DNA from: JBFMAI01 sp040755725
GTDB lineage: Bacteria > Planctomycetota > Phycisphaerae > UBA1845 > Fen-1342
Direction of reading: 5' to 3'
DNA: 64,000 bases
NCBI GenBank assembly: GCA_040755725.1
Contig: JBFMAI010000027.1
Coordinates: 1-64,000 of the forward strand
Shown in pieces: positions 25,050 to 34,155 of the stretch (positions within the stretch are counted from its first letter, which is position 1; each line of letters begins with the position of its first letter). A model generated the notes under the pieces. That model was not told the DNA's origin, ran no database searches, and worked only from the letters and a program-made list of their open reading frames with translations. A program made the translations under genes and the position numbers.

Positions 25050-26410
25050 GCGACGACGGGACGACACCCAACCACCGGCGGGAGGGCCGGTACCCCACCG
25101 GGGCTGCCGCTCCCGGCGCGGCAAGCTGGACGCGGCTTACCGACGCCGACGCACTGGCCATGTACCGCGAGGTGTCGATCCACGAGCTGGGGCGCCGCGC
25201 GCTGGCCCGCTGCGAGCAACTTCACCCGGAGCCCTACCGCACTTACGTCGTCGATCGCAACATCAACTACGCCAACGTCTGCACCGCCCGCTGCATCTTC
25301 TGCAACTTCTACCGCAAGCCCGGCGACGCCGAAGCGTACATCCTCAGCTACGAAGAGATCGGGCGGAAGATCGAGGAGCTGCTCGCCATCGGCGGCACGC
25401 AGGTGCTCATGCAGGGCGGCCTGGTGCCGGACGAAACGCACCCCAGCGGCCACGGATTGCCCTTCCGCTGGTACCTCGACCTGCTCCGGTTCATCAAGCG
25501 TCGCTACACGACGATCCACATCCACGCCTTCAGCCCGCCCGAAATCTGGGCCTTCCACCAGGTCTACCAAATGCCGCTGCGCGACGTGCTCGCCCGGCTG
25601 CGGGACGCCGGCCTCGACACGATCCCCGGCGGCGGCGGCGAAATCCTCGTCGATCGCGTCCGTCGCAAGATCGGCCGCGGCAAGACGCTGACCGACGAAT
25701 GGCTGACCGTGATGCGTGAGGCCCATCGGCTGGGCATGAAGACCAGTTGCACGATGATGTTCGGGCACATCGAGACGTGGCCCGAGCGGATCGAGCACCT
25801 GCGCCGCCTGCGCGACCTTCAGGACGAGACCGGCGGCTTCGTCGCGTTCATCCACTGGCCGTTTCAGCCGGAAGGGACGGCGCTGGGGCGCTGGCAGCAG
25901 AGCAGCGAGTGGCGAGTAGCGAGGAACGAGGGGTCGGAACCAAGTTTCGAGTGCGCCGCCCCGACTGCCGAGTCGCTGGAGGCGGGCCCCGCTGCGAGTA
26001 ATTCGCTACTCGCCACGCGCTACTCTGAACTCGCACCGCCGCCGCGGCCGGAGCCCGACGGCGAACACTTGTATCTCGCCGACGCCCACGAGTATCTGCG
26101 GTTGCTGGCGGTCGCGCGGCTGTACCTGGACAACATTCCCAACATCCAGTCGAGCTGGGTGACAATGGGGCCGAAGATCGGGCAACTGGCGTTGTTCTTC
26201 GGGGCCAACGACATGGGCTCGGTGATGATGGAGGAGAACGTCGTGTCCGCCGCGGGCACGACGTACCGACTGAGCGAGGCCGAAATCCGCCACCTCATCA
26301 CGGACGCCGGCTGGACCCCGCAGCAGCGCGACCAGTACTACCGTCCGATTGACCCGCCACGGGCCCGGACGCCGCTGCCCTGCCAGACCCCTGCCCCACG
26401 CTCGCTGTGA
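25046..26410 (+). CDS. mqnC: cyclic dehypoxanthine futalosine synthase MqnC, with in-frame repeat insertion
   Basis: This 454-aa radical-SAM enzyme cyclises dehypoxanthine futalosine in menaquinone biosynthesis. The cluster motif is Cys79-x3-Cys83-x2-Cys86 in NVCTARCIFCNFYR. Further matches are LMQGGLVPDETH, IHIHAFSPPEI, GGGGEILVDRVR, TMMFGHIETW and NIPNIQSSWVTMGPKIG. It is longer than usual: residues about 285-330, after FQPEGTALGRW, are an insertion encoded by the palindromic repeat at 25898-26034. The frame is intact on both sides. It overlaps mqnA by 4 bases, so the two form an operon. Confidence 0.92.
   Translation: MSDDGTTPNHRREGRYPTGAAAPGAASWTRLTDADALAMYREVSIHELGRRALARCEQLHPEPYRTYVVDRNINYANVCTARCIFCNFYRKPGDAEAYILSYEEIGRKIEELLAIGGTQVLMQGGLVPDETHPSGHGLPFRWYLDLLRFIKRRYTTIHIHAFSPPEIWAFHQVYQMPLRDVLARLRDAGLDTIPGGGGEILVDRVRRKIGRGKTLTDEWLTVMREAHRLGMKTSCTMMFGHIETWPERIEHLRRLRDLQDETGGFVAFIHWPFQPEGTALGRWQQSSEWRVARNEGSEPSFECAAPTAESLEAGPAASNSLLATRYSELAPPPRPEPDGEHLYLADAHEYLRLLAVARLYLDNIPNIQSSWVTMGPKIGQLALFFGANDMGSVMMEENVVSAAGTTYRLSEAEIRHLITDAGWTPQQRDQYYRPIDPPRARTPLPCQTPAPRSL
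25898..26034. repeat. in-frame palindromic repeat inside mqnC
   Basis: The arms 25898-25922 (CAGAGCAGCGAGTGGCGAGT plus AGCGA) and 26003-26027 are reverse complements at 23 of 25 positions. The right side continues to 26034, giving the 35-base match to the mqnA copy. It encodes NSLLATRYSELA, almost the same peptide as in MqnA. Confidence 0.75.
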
Positions 26411-26644
26411 CGGCCCGGCTGGTCCGCCCGCGCCCGGTCGGCGTTGTCCGTGGGCGATTGTCATGGACCGCCATTTCCCCGGTCCGGCCCACCTGATTCG
26501 ACGCATATCGTCGTGCGGTTTTCAGGGACGGTGCCGTGGCGTGTGGGTGCGGCCAAAGTGCCGGTTCCACAGTTCCTTTGGTTCCACCGTGGTGCCCGAT
26601 GTACTTGGGGTGCAAGCCCAGGTCACTCGCATGGGGTGTGCCGC

Positions 26645-27553
26645 ATGTCGAATCGCTCACTCTGGATGGTTGTCATCGCGGGCGGGTTGGTTGCGGCGCT
26701 GGCGCCGGGCGGATTCGCCCAGTGTCCGATGGAATGGTCGCCGGGGTTCGCCGCCCGGGGGCTGGACGGACCGGTGTACGCGCAGGCCGTCTTCGACGAC
26801 GGGCGCGGACCGGCCCTCTATGTCGGGGGCTGGTTTGAGAAGGCCGGCGGGGTGCCCGCGAAGTCGATCGCGAAGTGGGACGGTGCGCGGTGGTCGGCAG
26901 TCGGCGGCGGGTTGCCGGATCCGTATACGCCCGCCGTGGCCGACCTGTGCGTCCACGACGACGGGACGGGGCGCCGTCTGTACGTGGCCGGCCTTTTCAC
27001 GCACGCGGGCGGCATTCCCGTAAGCAATATCGTCTCCTGGGATGGACAGGCGTGGTCGCCGCTCGGGGCCGGCACGAACCGATATGCGATCGCTCTTCTG
27101 TCCACGAACATTGGCGGAGTCCCGGTGTTGCTGGTTGGCGGGGCCTTCACCCTGGCGGGTGGGCAGCCCGCCGTGGCCATTGCCAGATGGCAGTCGGGCC
27201 GATGGCATTCGTTCGTCGAGCGCCCCAACGAAGGGGTGCTTTCCTTCGCTCAAGCTCCCGGGTCAGGCTCGCCCGTGTTCTACGTTGGCGGGGCCTTCAC
27301 GCGAGCGGGGCCCCACGCCTCGGCCCGCATCGGGCGCTGGGCGTGCGTTCCGGGTTGGGTGCCGGGCGATCTCAACTGTGACGGGGTGGTCGACTACCGC
27401 GACGTGGACCCGTTCGTGTGGGCCGTGATTGACCGCGCGCAGTTCGAAGCCCGCTTCCCCGGCTGCCTGTGGTTCAACGGCGACATCAACGCCGACAACC
27501 GCGTGGATTTCGGCGACATCAACCCGTTTGTGCGGCTGCTGACGCAGCCGTAG
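26645..27553 (+). CDS. secreted propeller-like protein with dockerin module
   Basis: This 302-aa protein starts with a signal peptide (MSNRSLWMVVIAGGLVAALA). The body has at least four repeats of the type LYVGGWFEKAGGVPAKSIAKW (VGG-F--AGG-----IA-WDG-W), as in beta-propeller-like exoproteins of planctomycetes. The C-terminus is the paired dockerin-like module: GDLNCDGVVDYRDVDPFV, then a Cys-containing linker, then NADNRVDFGDINPFVRLL at the very end. The first half-module deviates (Y-R-D-V-D). Function unknown; probably surface-attached. Confidence 0.75.
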   Translation: MSNRSLWMVVIAGGLVAALAPGGFAQCPMEWSPGFAARGLDGPVYAQAVFDDGRGPALYVGGWFEKAGGVPAKSIAKWDGARWSAVGGGLPDPYTPAVADLCVHDDGTGRRLYVAGLFTHAGGIPVSNIVSWDGQAWSPLGAGTNRYAIALLSTNIGGVPVLLVGGAFTLAGGQPAVAIARWQSGRWHSFVERPNEGVLSFAQAPGSGSPVFYVGGAFTRAGPHASARIGRWACVPGWVPGDLNCDGVVDYRDVDPFVWAVIDRAQFEARFPGCLWFNGDINADNRVDFGDINPFVRLLTQP

Positions 27554-27735
27554 GCCACGCGCAGCCACGACTTGGCGGATGGGGCACATCCGCGACAGCC
27601 CGTGAAAGTACCGCCTGTCCCGGCGCAATCGGGCCACTTTTCTACGCGTCCTGTGTTACAATGGCCGTGGACGGCGTGTCGGCGGGGGACACGCGCCGGG
27701 TTCGGTCGTGGGCGAAACATGTCTGGAGGTGAACC

Positions 27736-29430
27736 ATGAAGCGACTCACAACACTGGCGGTGACGGCCTGGGCGGTGGGGACGGTCTTGGCACAGGGCCT
27801 CGACGACGGGCCCGACGCCGCTACGGGGGCCTGCTGCTTTTCCACCGGCGGCTGCCTCGTGCTGACGCAGGCAATGTGCATCAGCAACGGCGGCACCTAT
27901 CAGGGCGACGGGACGCGTTGCTGGCCGAACCCGTGCGGCGGCGGTGGCCCCGGCTGGTCGGACAACTTCGACAGCTACGCCAACGGTACCCTGCTATACA
28001 ACGTCGGCGGCTGGACCGGCTGGGACAACCTGGCCACCGCCGCCGGCAGTGTCAGCAATGCCCGGGCGCGTTCGGCCCCGCACTCCATTGCCGTGGCCGG
28101 GGACGATGACGCGATTCACCCCTTTACGAACATCCAGGGCGGGCAATGGACCCTGACCGCGTGGCAGTACATCCCGTCCAACCTGAGCGGCATCACGTAC
28201 TTCGTGGTCAACAGCTACTACCAGCACGGCGGGCCGTATTACTGGGCCGTTGAGTTGCACTTCGATCCGGCGACCGGGCGGGTCCACGATCACCTGCGCG
28301 ATCCGAATGCGAACACCACGCTGCCGATCGCGTACGACCGCTGGGTGGAAATCCGCGTCGAGGCCGACTTGCGCAGCGGCCTGGGCACGGTATCGCAATA
28401 CTACGATGGCCAGCTCCTGCTGTCCGGCAACTGGATCACCGGCCCGGTCGGGCAACTTGCCATTGGCAACGTCGACCTGTACGCCCCGCACCCCGAGACG
28501 GTCTACTACGACGACCTGTCACTGAGGCCGCCCGGACTGCCGCCCAACCCGACGCGGCCGCTGTTCGTCGGCGTGCAGTACGGCGACCTGCCGACCCGCA
28601 CGACCGACCTCGCCGGCTTCCCCAACGTGACCTGGCGCAACGGCTTCACGTTCGGGATCAACGGGGCCGCCGGTACGCCGGAGGGGGCGCTGTACCTGTC
28701 GTCGGGTGACTTCAATACCAAGCTGTACATCGCCCCGCTGGAGGGGCCGCCGATCTTCCTGGCGAACCTGGCCCAGTACGTCAGCGCGTTGGCCTACGGC
28801 CGGGGGCGGCTGTTCGGGTTTGCGAACTACGCCAGCCCGATGGGCATCTACGAGATCACCCCGACCACCGGCGCGATGACGCTGGTCGTGGATACGTCGG
28901 CCCAGGGCTACCGCTACTTCGCGCTGGACTACAACGCCGCCGATCGACTGCTGTACGGCTACACCGAGTACGGTTCGCCGACGGGGTTGCACGCGATCAA
29001 CATCGACACGGGTGTCATTACGCCCGTGGCGGTGTCAATCCCGGCGTCGAACTCGGCCGCCCGCGGCATGGCCTGCGGCTACAACAAGGTCTACGTCGTC
29101 AGCGTGTATGGGAACCAGAACATCCCGATGTTCGTGTACGACCTCGCCCAGGGGCCCGGCGGCACGTGGACGCCCTTCACGCACCCGTACCCCGAGAGCA
29201 ACTCGACCAGCGGCGCGGCGTGGATTCCCGGGCCCAAGACCGGCGACCTGAACTGCGACGGTAAGGTGGACTTCGGCGACATCAACCCGTTCGTCCTGCG
29301 GCTGACCAACCAAACCGCCTATCAGGCGGCGTTTCCGGACTGCGCCGATGCCAACGGTGACATCAACCTCGATGGCGTCGTGGACTTCGGCGACATCAAC
29401 CCGTTCGTGCGGTTGCTGACGCAACCATGA
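27736..29430 (+). CDS. secreted dockerin-module protein with Cys-rich N-terminus
   Basis: This 564-aa exoprotein has a signal peptide (MKRLTTLAVTAWAVGTVLA) and then a Cys-rich segment (GACCFSTGGC...AMCISNGGTYQGDGTRC...NPC) seen in many planctomycete surface proteins. Residues about 75-270 look like a concanavalin/laminin-G-type jelly roll (DNFDSYANGTLLYNVGGW, GQWTLTAWQYIPS). A propeller-like region follows, and the C-terminus is the paired dockerin module (GDLNCDGKVDFGDINPFV and DGVVDFGDINPFVRLL). The ATG follows a GGAGG by a few bases. Carbohydrate binding is possible but unproven. Confidence 0.78.
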   Translation: MKRLTTLAVTAWAVGTVLAQGLDDGPDAATGACCFSTGGCLVLTQAMCISNGGTYQGDGTRCWPNPCGGGGPGWSDNFDSYANGTLLYNVGGWTGWDNLATAAGSVSNARARSAPHSIAVAGDDDAIHPFTNIQGGQWTLTAWQYIPSNLSGITYFVVNSYYQHGGPYYWAVELHFDPATGRVHDHLRDPNANTTLPIAYDRWVEIRVEADLRSGLGTVSQYYDGQLLLSGNWITGPVGQLAIGNVDLYAPHPETVYYDDLSLRPPGLPPNPTRPLFVGVQYGDLPTRTTDLAGFPNVTWRNGFTFGINGAAGTPEGALYLSSGDFNTKLYIAPLEGPPIFLANLAQYVSALAYGRGRLFGFANYASPMGIYEITPTTGAMTLVVDTSAQGYRYFALDYNAADRLLYGYTEYGSPTGLHAINIDTGVITPVAVSIPASNSAARGMACGYNKVYVVSVYGNQNIPMFVYDLAQGPGGTWTPFTHPYPESNSTSGAAWIPGPKTGDLNCDGKVDFGDINPFVLRLTNQTAYQAAFPDCADANGDINLDGVVDFGDINPFVRLLTQP

Positions 29431-29505
29431 GAATGCCCATTGGGACCTCTGAAAGTCCCCCCTTCCCGCGCGCTTTTTGATTGAGTTTGTGGCATACTTC
29501 TTCTC

Positions 29506-30514
29506 ATGGAACGCACACCTTCTCACCCGACGTTTCTGGATGGCGTGGCGGCTGACCTCGGCGGGCCGCGGACGATGGCTTTTCTGGACAAGTGCGAGCG
29601 GCTGATCCCGTGGGACGACCTGGCCCGCAGCGTGGCCGACGTGTTCACGCGTCCGGCCCGGGGCGAGGTCGCGCGCGGCGGCCGGCCGCACTGGCCGGTG
29701 AAGCTGTACGTCAAGTGTCTGCTGCTGCCGAAGTGGTTCAACCTGTCGGACCCGCAGCTCGAAGAGCAGTTGCGTGACCGCATCAGCTTCCGCCGCTTCG
29801 TGGGCCTGGGGCTGAGCGAGCCGACGCCGGATGAGACTTCGATGGTCGTTTTCCGGCGGCGGCTGCGTGCGGCGGGCCACGAGCGGACGCTGTTCGACGC
29901 GGTCCACAAGCATCTGGAGAAGCTGGGGTTGATTCTGCACAGCGGCACGCTGGTGGATGCGTCGATCCAGGAGGCGCCGCGCGGCCGGACGAAGGGCGAC
30001 GGCACGAGCACGCGCGATCCGGAAGCGTCGTTCACGAAGAAGAACGATCGCACGTATCACGGCTACAAGAGCCACATCGCGACCGATCGGCGCGGCGTGG
30101 TGAAGGACTTCCGCTTTACGACGGCCCGGGTGCACGACAGCCGCTGCATCGACGAGTTGATCCGCAAGGAAAAGAAGTCGGTTCCGCTGCGCGGCTTCAT
30201 CCGCGGCGCAGCTTGTGGTGGCCGACAGCGCGTACATGGATCAGGCGCGCGAGGCGCGTTTGCGCCGCCGGGGCATATGCTTCGGGGTGGTGAAGCGGCG
30301 GGTGCGCGGCGAGGCGGAGCGGCCGGTCTGGCAGCGACTGCTGAACCGGGCGTGGGCGACGATCCGCGCGATCGTGGAGCATCCGTTCGCGTGGATGCGG
30401 AACAGGGGCTATCGCAAGGTGCGCTACCGAGGACTGGCGCGCAACGAACTGGACTTCGGCCTGCTGGCCGCGGCGTACAACCTGAAACGCAGCTTCAGCC
30501 TGCGCGGCGGATGA
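29506..30514 (+). pseudogene. IS5-family transposase, disrupted by a 34-bp insertion
   Basis: The N-terminal part (DUF772-like: LYVKCLLLPKWFNLSDPQLE, SFRRFVGLGLSEPTPDETS) and the DDE residues (VDASIQ; VADSAY; VEHPFAWMRNRGYRKVRYRG) identify an IS5-type transposase. The reading frame is broken at 30178-30211. Removing exactly those 34 bases joins ...RKEKK to LVVADSAYMD and restores a normal protein up to the stop at 30512-30514. The inserted 34 bases are an inverted near-copy of 30500-30533. The copy is therefore inactive as it stands, unless made functional in trans. Confidence 0.8.
30178..30211. repeat. 34-bp insertion inside transposase, inverted copy of 30500-30533
   Basis: TCGGTTCCGCTGCGCGGCTT plus the next 14 bases matches the reverse complement of 30500-30533 at 33 of 34 positions. 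The 3' copy covers the last codons and stop of the transposase gene. Confidence 0.75.
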
Positions 30515-30741
30515 AGCCGCGCAGCGGAACCGACCCGGAGGACCAACGAGGGAGGCCCGGATGCGACTCAGGATGCGGACAAACGAGCAAAACGCCAGCC
30601 CGGCCAGCCGACCCCGCGGCCCCCGATCAACCTCGCAATGACCACAACACACCATGACACAGGCTCAATACAACAGTTCGAGGTTGTTCAGACGGCCCAT
30701 TGGTCGTTGCGCCACAGATTACCGGTAATCGCCGCTCGCCG

Positions 30742-30861
30742 TTACCGCTCCCGACAGCGCCCGCTCGCGCCAGGCCGCCGCGCGATTTCCTCGTTGATGA
30801 CGCGGTAGTAGGTGACCGTGGATTCCCAGCTCGTCCCACCGATCAGCCCCATGGTCTGCAT
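30742..30861 (-). pseudogene. N-terminal remnant of an aspartate/glutamate racemase-family gene
   Basis: A 39-codon minus-strand frame encodes MQTMGLIGGTSWESTVTYYR followed by VINEEIARR and then unrelated residues and a stop. The GLIGG-SWEST--YY--INEE-A-R pattern is the conserved start of aspartate racemases, which are normally about 230 aa. Everything after the first 28 residues is missing. The break lies toward the IS5-type element, so the gene was probably truncated by insertion or deletion there. Confidence 0.65.
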
Positions 30862-31046
30862 GGGCGGCATCGTACCGCCGTCCTCGCGGGCGCGGCAGGG
30901 GCGGCGAACTTATGGGGCCAAGGGCGACCGCGGCGCGGTGGTGGTTGGGCCGCGCTGTGGTGGTGCCGTCGCGTGTCGCGTAGGCGGGCAATGGCGGCCC
31001 GCCCGCCCGCAACTTATGATGCGGGCTGCGCTCTTGGACTGGTGCG

Positions 31047-32813
31047 GTGCGGATGTCCCCCGAACAAGCCAACGCGGCCACGACGGCCGGCGCCCCGCCG
31101 GGACGCCCCCGGGATGCCGCCGCGCTGACCCGGACCATTCTGGATTGTGCCAGCCGCGGTCTGTCCCGCATGGATTTCTGGGAGGAAATCTCCAAGGCAC
31201 TGCTGAGCTTCGCGGGCTGCGACGCCCTGGAGGCGCGGCTCAGTGACCGCGCGCTGCACTACCGCTGGGAATACGCCCGCCGACCCCAGCCGGGAGCGTG
31301 CTTCGAACTGGTGCGCTGGGTCCGCGGCGCGGATGGAAGAGTGGTCCCCGCGTCGGCCGACCCGTCGGACCTCGAGCGACTGTGTCGGGACGTGGCCGCG
31401 GGCCGCTTCGACTCGTCGCAGCCGGGCTTTACCGATGCCGGCAGCTTCTGGACGGGGGACACGTGGGAGCCCATTCCGCTTGCCGGAGCCGCGGCCGACG
31501 GGGGCGTGGCCAAGGCCCTGTGCGTTGGCGGACACCATCGTTCGCTGGTGATCCTGCGGTTCGTCGTCGACGAAGCCACGATCGGCCTGTTGCACCTGAA
31601 AAGCGAGGCGGCGAACTACTTCGCGCGGCCCGATGTCGAGCGGTTGGAGGGGTTGGCGCAGACGATCGGGCTCGCGGTGGCGAACTGGCGGGCCCAGTAC
31701 GCGCTGCGCGAGCGCGTCAAGGAACTGACGTGCCTTTACGGCATTGCCCACGTCGCGGAACGAACCGACGGGCCGCTGGAGGGGCTGCTCCAGCAGGCCG
31801 TGGCGCTGCTGCCGCCGGCGTGGCAGTATCCGGATATCGCCGCCGCGCAGATCGTCGTGGATGACCGGACGTACGCGACGCCGGGCTTTCAGCCGGGCCG
31901 GTATCGGCAGTCGGCGGACATCGTGGTCGAGGGTCGTCGGCGCGGCGTCGTCGAGGTGCACTACCGGGAGGACCGTCCGGAGTTCTCGGCCGGCGCCTTC
32001 CTGGCGGAGGAGGAGAAACTGATCGCCGCCGTCGCGCGGGAGATCGCCTTGACCGTTGAGCGGAAGGACGCCGAGCGCGAGCGCACGCACCTTCAGCGGC
32101 AGCTCATTCATGCCGACCGGCTGGCGACGATCGGGCAGCTGGCGGCCGGGGTGGCGCACGAACTGAACGAACCGCTGGGGAGTATCCTGGGTTTTGCCCA
32201 ACTCGCCGTCAAGTGCCCCGGCTTGCCGGAGTCGGCGGCGCGCGACATCGAGAAGATCGTCACCGGGTCGCTGTACGCCCGGGAAGTGGTGCGGAAGCTG
32301 ATGGTCTTTGCTCGTCAGGTGCCGGCCCGCAAGACGCGGGTCAACTTGAACCAGGTGATCGAGGAGGGGTTGTACTTCCTGGAAGCGCGCTGCGCGCGGA
32401 CCGGCACCCGCATCGTGCGCGAGCTGGCCCCCGCGCTGCCCGCGATCGAGGCGGACGCCGCCCAGCTCAAGCAGGTCCTTGTGAACCTGGTGGTCAACGC
32501 CCTGCAAGCGATGCCCGAGGGCGGGACGTTGACCGTCGGCACGCGTGCCGCGGACGCCGCCGTGGTCTGGTGGGTCGCCGACACCGGGACGGGCATCTCC
32601 GACGAGATTCTGGGCAAGATTTTCCTGCCGTTCTTCTCGACCAAGGACGTGACCGAGGGCACGGGCCTGGGTTTGTCGGTGGTCCACGGGATCATCACGT
32701 CGCACGGCGGGTCGATCGACGTGCAGAGCCGGCCCGGGCAGGGCACGCGGTTTGAGATTCGCCTGCCCGCCGCGCGATCCGGGGCCGAGCAGGAGAACGG
32801 TGCGCATGAGTAG
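31047..32813 (+). CDS. GAF-domain sensor histidine kinase
   Basis: This 588-aa soluble kinase has no membrane helices. Two GAF-like sensory regions (about residues 40-215 and 230-335) precede the HisKA box GVAHELNEPLGSILGFAQLA (His about residue 371). The HATPase domain has an N-box VNLVVNALQAMP, a G1 box DTGTGISDEIL and G2 TGLGLSVVHGI. It belongs to the class paired with NtrC-type regulators. Its last codons overlap the start of the regulator gene. It could sense a cytoplasmic redox or metabolite signal; nothing in the sequence shows which. Confidence 0.9.
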   Translation: MRMSPEQANAATTAGAPPGRPRDAAALTRTILDCASRGLSRMDFWEEISKALLSFAGCDALEARLSDRALHYRWEYARRPQPGACFELVRWVRGADGRVVPASADPSDLERLCRDVAAGRFDSSQPGFTDAGSFWTGDTWEPIPLAGAAADGGVAKALCVGGHHRSLVILRFVVDEATIGLLHLKSEAANYFARPDVERLEGLAQTIGLAVANWRAQYALRERVKELTCLYGIAHVAERTDGPLEGLLQQAVALLPPAWQYPDIAAAQIVVDDRTYATPGFQPGRYRQSADIVVEGRRRGVVEVHYREDRPEFSAGAFLAEEEKLIAAVAREIALTVERKDAERERTHLQRQLIHADRLATIGQLAAGVAHELNEPLGSILGFAQLAVKCPGLPESAARDIEKIVTGSLYAREVVRKLMVFARQVPARKTRVNLNQVIEEGLYFLEARCARTGTRIVRELAPALPAIEADAAQLKQVLVNLVVNALQAMPEGGTLTVGTRAADAAVVWWVADTGTGISDEILGKIFLPFFSTKDVTEGTGLGLSVVHGIITSHGGSIDVQSRPGQGTRFEIRLPAARSGAEQENGAHE

Positions 32814-34155
32814 TCCCGCTGAGCCGGAATCCATCCTGGTGGTTGACGACGCCCCGGACACGCTAGAGCTCATTCAGCGGAACCTGACGGGCGCCGGGTA
32901 TCGGGTGTTCACGGCCCCGGGGGCGCCGGAGGCCATCCGCCTGCTCCAGGAGGTGCCGATCGATCTGGTCATCACCGACCTCAAGATGCGGCAGGTCAGC
33001 GGGTTGGACCTGGCGCGCCACGTGCGGGAGAACCTGAAGGACACCGAGGTCATGATGATCACTGGCTACCCGACCATTCAGGGGGCCGTGACCGCGGTCA
33101 AGCTCGGGGTGCAGGACTATCTCACCAAGCCGTTCACCGAGGACGAGTTGCTGACGGCCGTGCGCCGCATCTTCGACGTGCGGCGGGCGCGGCACGACGT
33201 CCAGAATGGCGCGGACCAGCCGCTCGCCTTGGCCGGCTGTATCGGGGAATCAAAGGCCATGGCGGAGGTGTTCCAGGCAATCCGCAAGGCGGCCGCGACG
33301 CGGGCCACCGTGCTGATCCTGGGCGAGAGCGGCACGGGGAAGGAGCTGGCCGCCCGGGCGATCCACTACAGCAGCGCCCGGGCCGCCGCCCCGTTCGTTC
33401 CCATCAACTGCGGATCGATCCCCGAGAACCTGCTGGAAAGCGAGCTCTTCGGCCATGTCAAAGGCGCGTTCACGGGGGCGACGGAATCGCGGGCGGGCTT
33501 CTTCCAGACTGCCGACGGCGGGACCATCTTTCTGGACGAGATCAGCGATACCAGCCTGCCGATGCAGTCCAAGCTGCTACGCGTGCTGGAGAACGGCGAA
33601 GTGTACATGGTCGGCTCGCCCCGGGCGCAGACGGTGGACGTGCGCGTCGTCGCCGCGAGCAACAAGGACCTGCGGGCACTGGTGCGCACGGGGGTCTTCC
33701 GGGAGGACCTGTTCTTCCGGCTGAACGTCATCACCATTGGCTTGCCGCCGCTGCGCGAGCGTGAGAACGACGTGCTGCTGTTGGTCTCGCATTTCGCCCG
33801 CAAGTTTGCCGAGGAGCTGGGACGGCCGGTCCCGCGGTTCTCCGACGACGCCCTGCGCGTGCTGGCCGGCTACCACTGGCCCGGCAACGTGCGGGAGCTG
33901 GAGAACGTGATCCAGCGCGTCGTGATCATGACCGAGAGCAATGTGATCGACGTCCCCGACCTGCCGCCCGAAATGCGCTTTGTGGTGGGCCGCGAGGCGG
34001 GCCTGCGCCGCACGTTGGCCGAGGTCGAGGCCGAACACATCCGCCACGTGCTGGCCAGCGTCTCCGGCAACAAGACCCAGGCCGCCGAAATCCTCGGCAT
34101 CGACCGCAAGACGCTGCGCGAGAAGCTCAAGCTCTTCGGTGCCGAAGGCGAGTAA
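32806..34155 (+). CDS. NtrC-family sigma-54-dependent response regulator
   Basis: This 449-aa protein has a receiver (Asp14, Asp15 and phospho-acceptor Asp58 in LVITDLKM, Lys in YLTKPF), an AAA+ domain with Walker A GESGTGKE, the sigma-54 contact loop GAFTGAT, Walker B-like GGTIFLDEI, and a C-terminal Fis-type helix-turn-helix (NKTQAAEILGIDRKTLREKL). It is encoded with the preceding kinase (8-base overlap). The redox gene cluster starts 290 bases downstream on the same strand and is a candidate target, but I saw no clear -24/-12 promoter. Confidence 0.93.
   Translation: MSSPAEPESILVVDDAPDTLELIQRNLTGAGYRVFTAPGAPEAIRLLQEVPIDLVITDLKMRQVSGLDLARHVRENLKDTEVMMITGYPTIQGAVTAVKLGVQDYLTKPFTEDELLTAVRRIFDVRRARHDVQNGADQPLALAGCIGESKAMAEVFQAIRKAAATRATVLILGESGTGKELAARAIHYSSARAAAPFVPINCGSIPENLLESELFGHVKGAFTGATESRAGFFQTADGGTIFLDEISDTSLPMQSKLLRVLENGEVYMVGSPRAQTVDVRVVAASNKDLRALVRTGVFREDLFFRLNVITIGLPPLRERENDVLLLVSHFARKFAEELGRPVPRFSDDALRVLAGYHWPGNVRELENVIQRVVIMTESNVIDVPDLPPEMRFVVGREAGLRRTLAEVEAEHIRHVLASVSGNKTQAAEILGIDRKTLREKLKLFGAEGE

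Larger units (their letters stand above)
29506..30533 (+). mobile_element. IS5-type insertion sequence remnant (ends unresolved)
   Basis: The transposase gene and its immediate 3' flank define this element. I could not find matching terminal inverted repeats or a target duplication in the flanks 29431-29505 and 30534-30660, so the true ends are unknown. It sits between dockerin genes and a truncated racemase gene, in an accessory patch. Confidence 0.55.

Noticed and set aside
30178..30215. Programmed ribosomal frameshifting in the IS5-type transposase
   Set aside because: There is no slippery run. The frame change is explained exactly by a 34-base insertion whose removal restores the protein.
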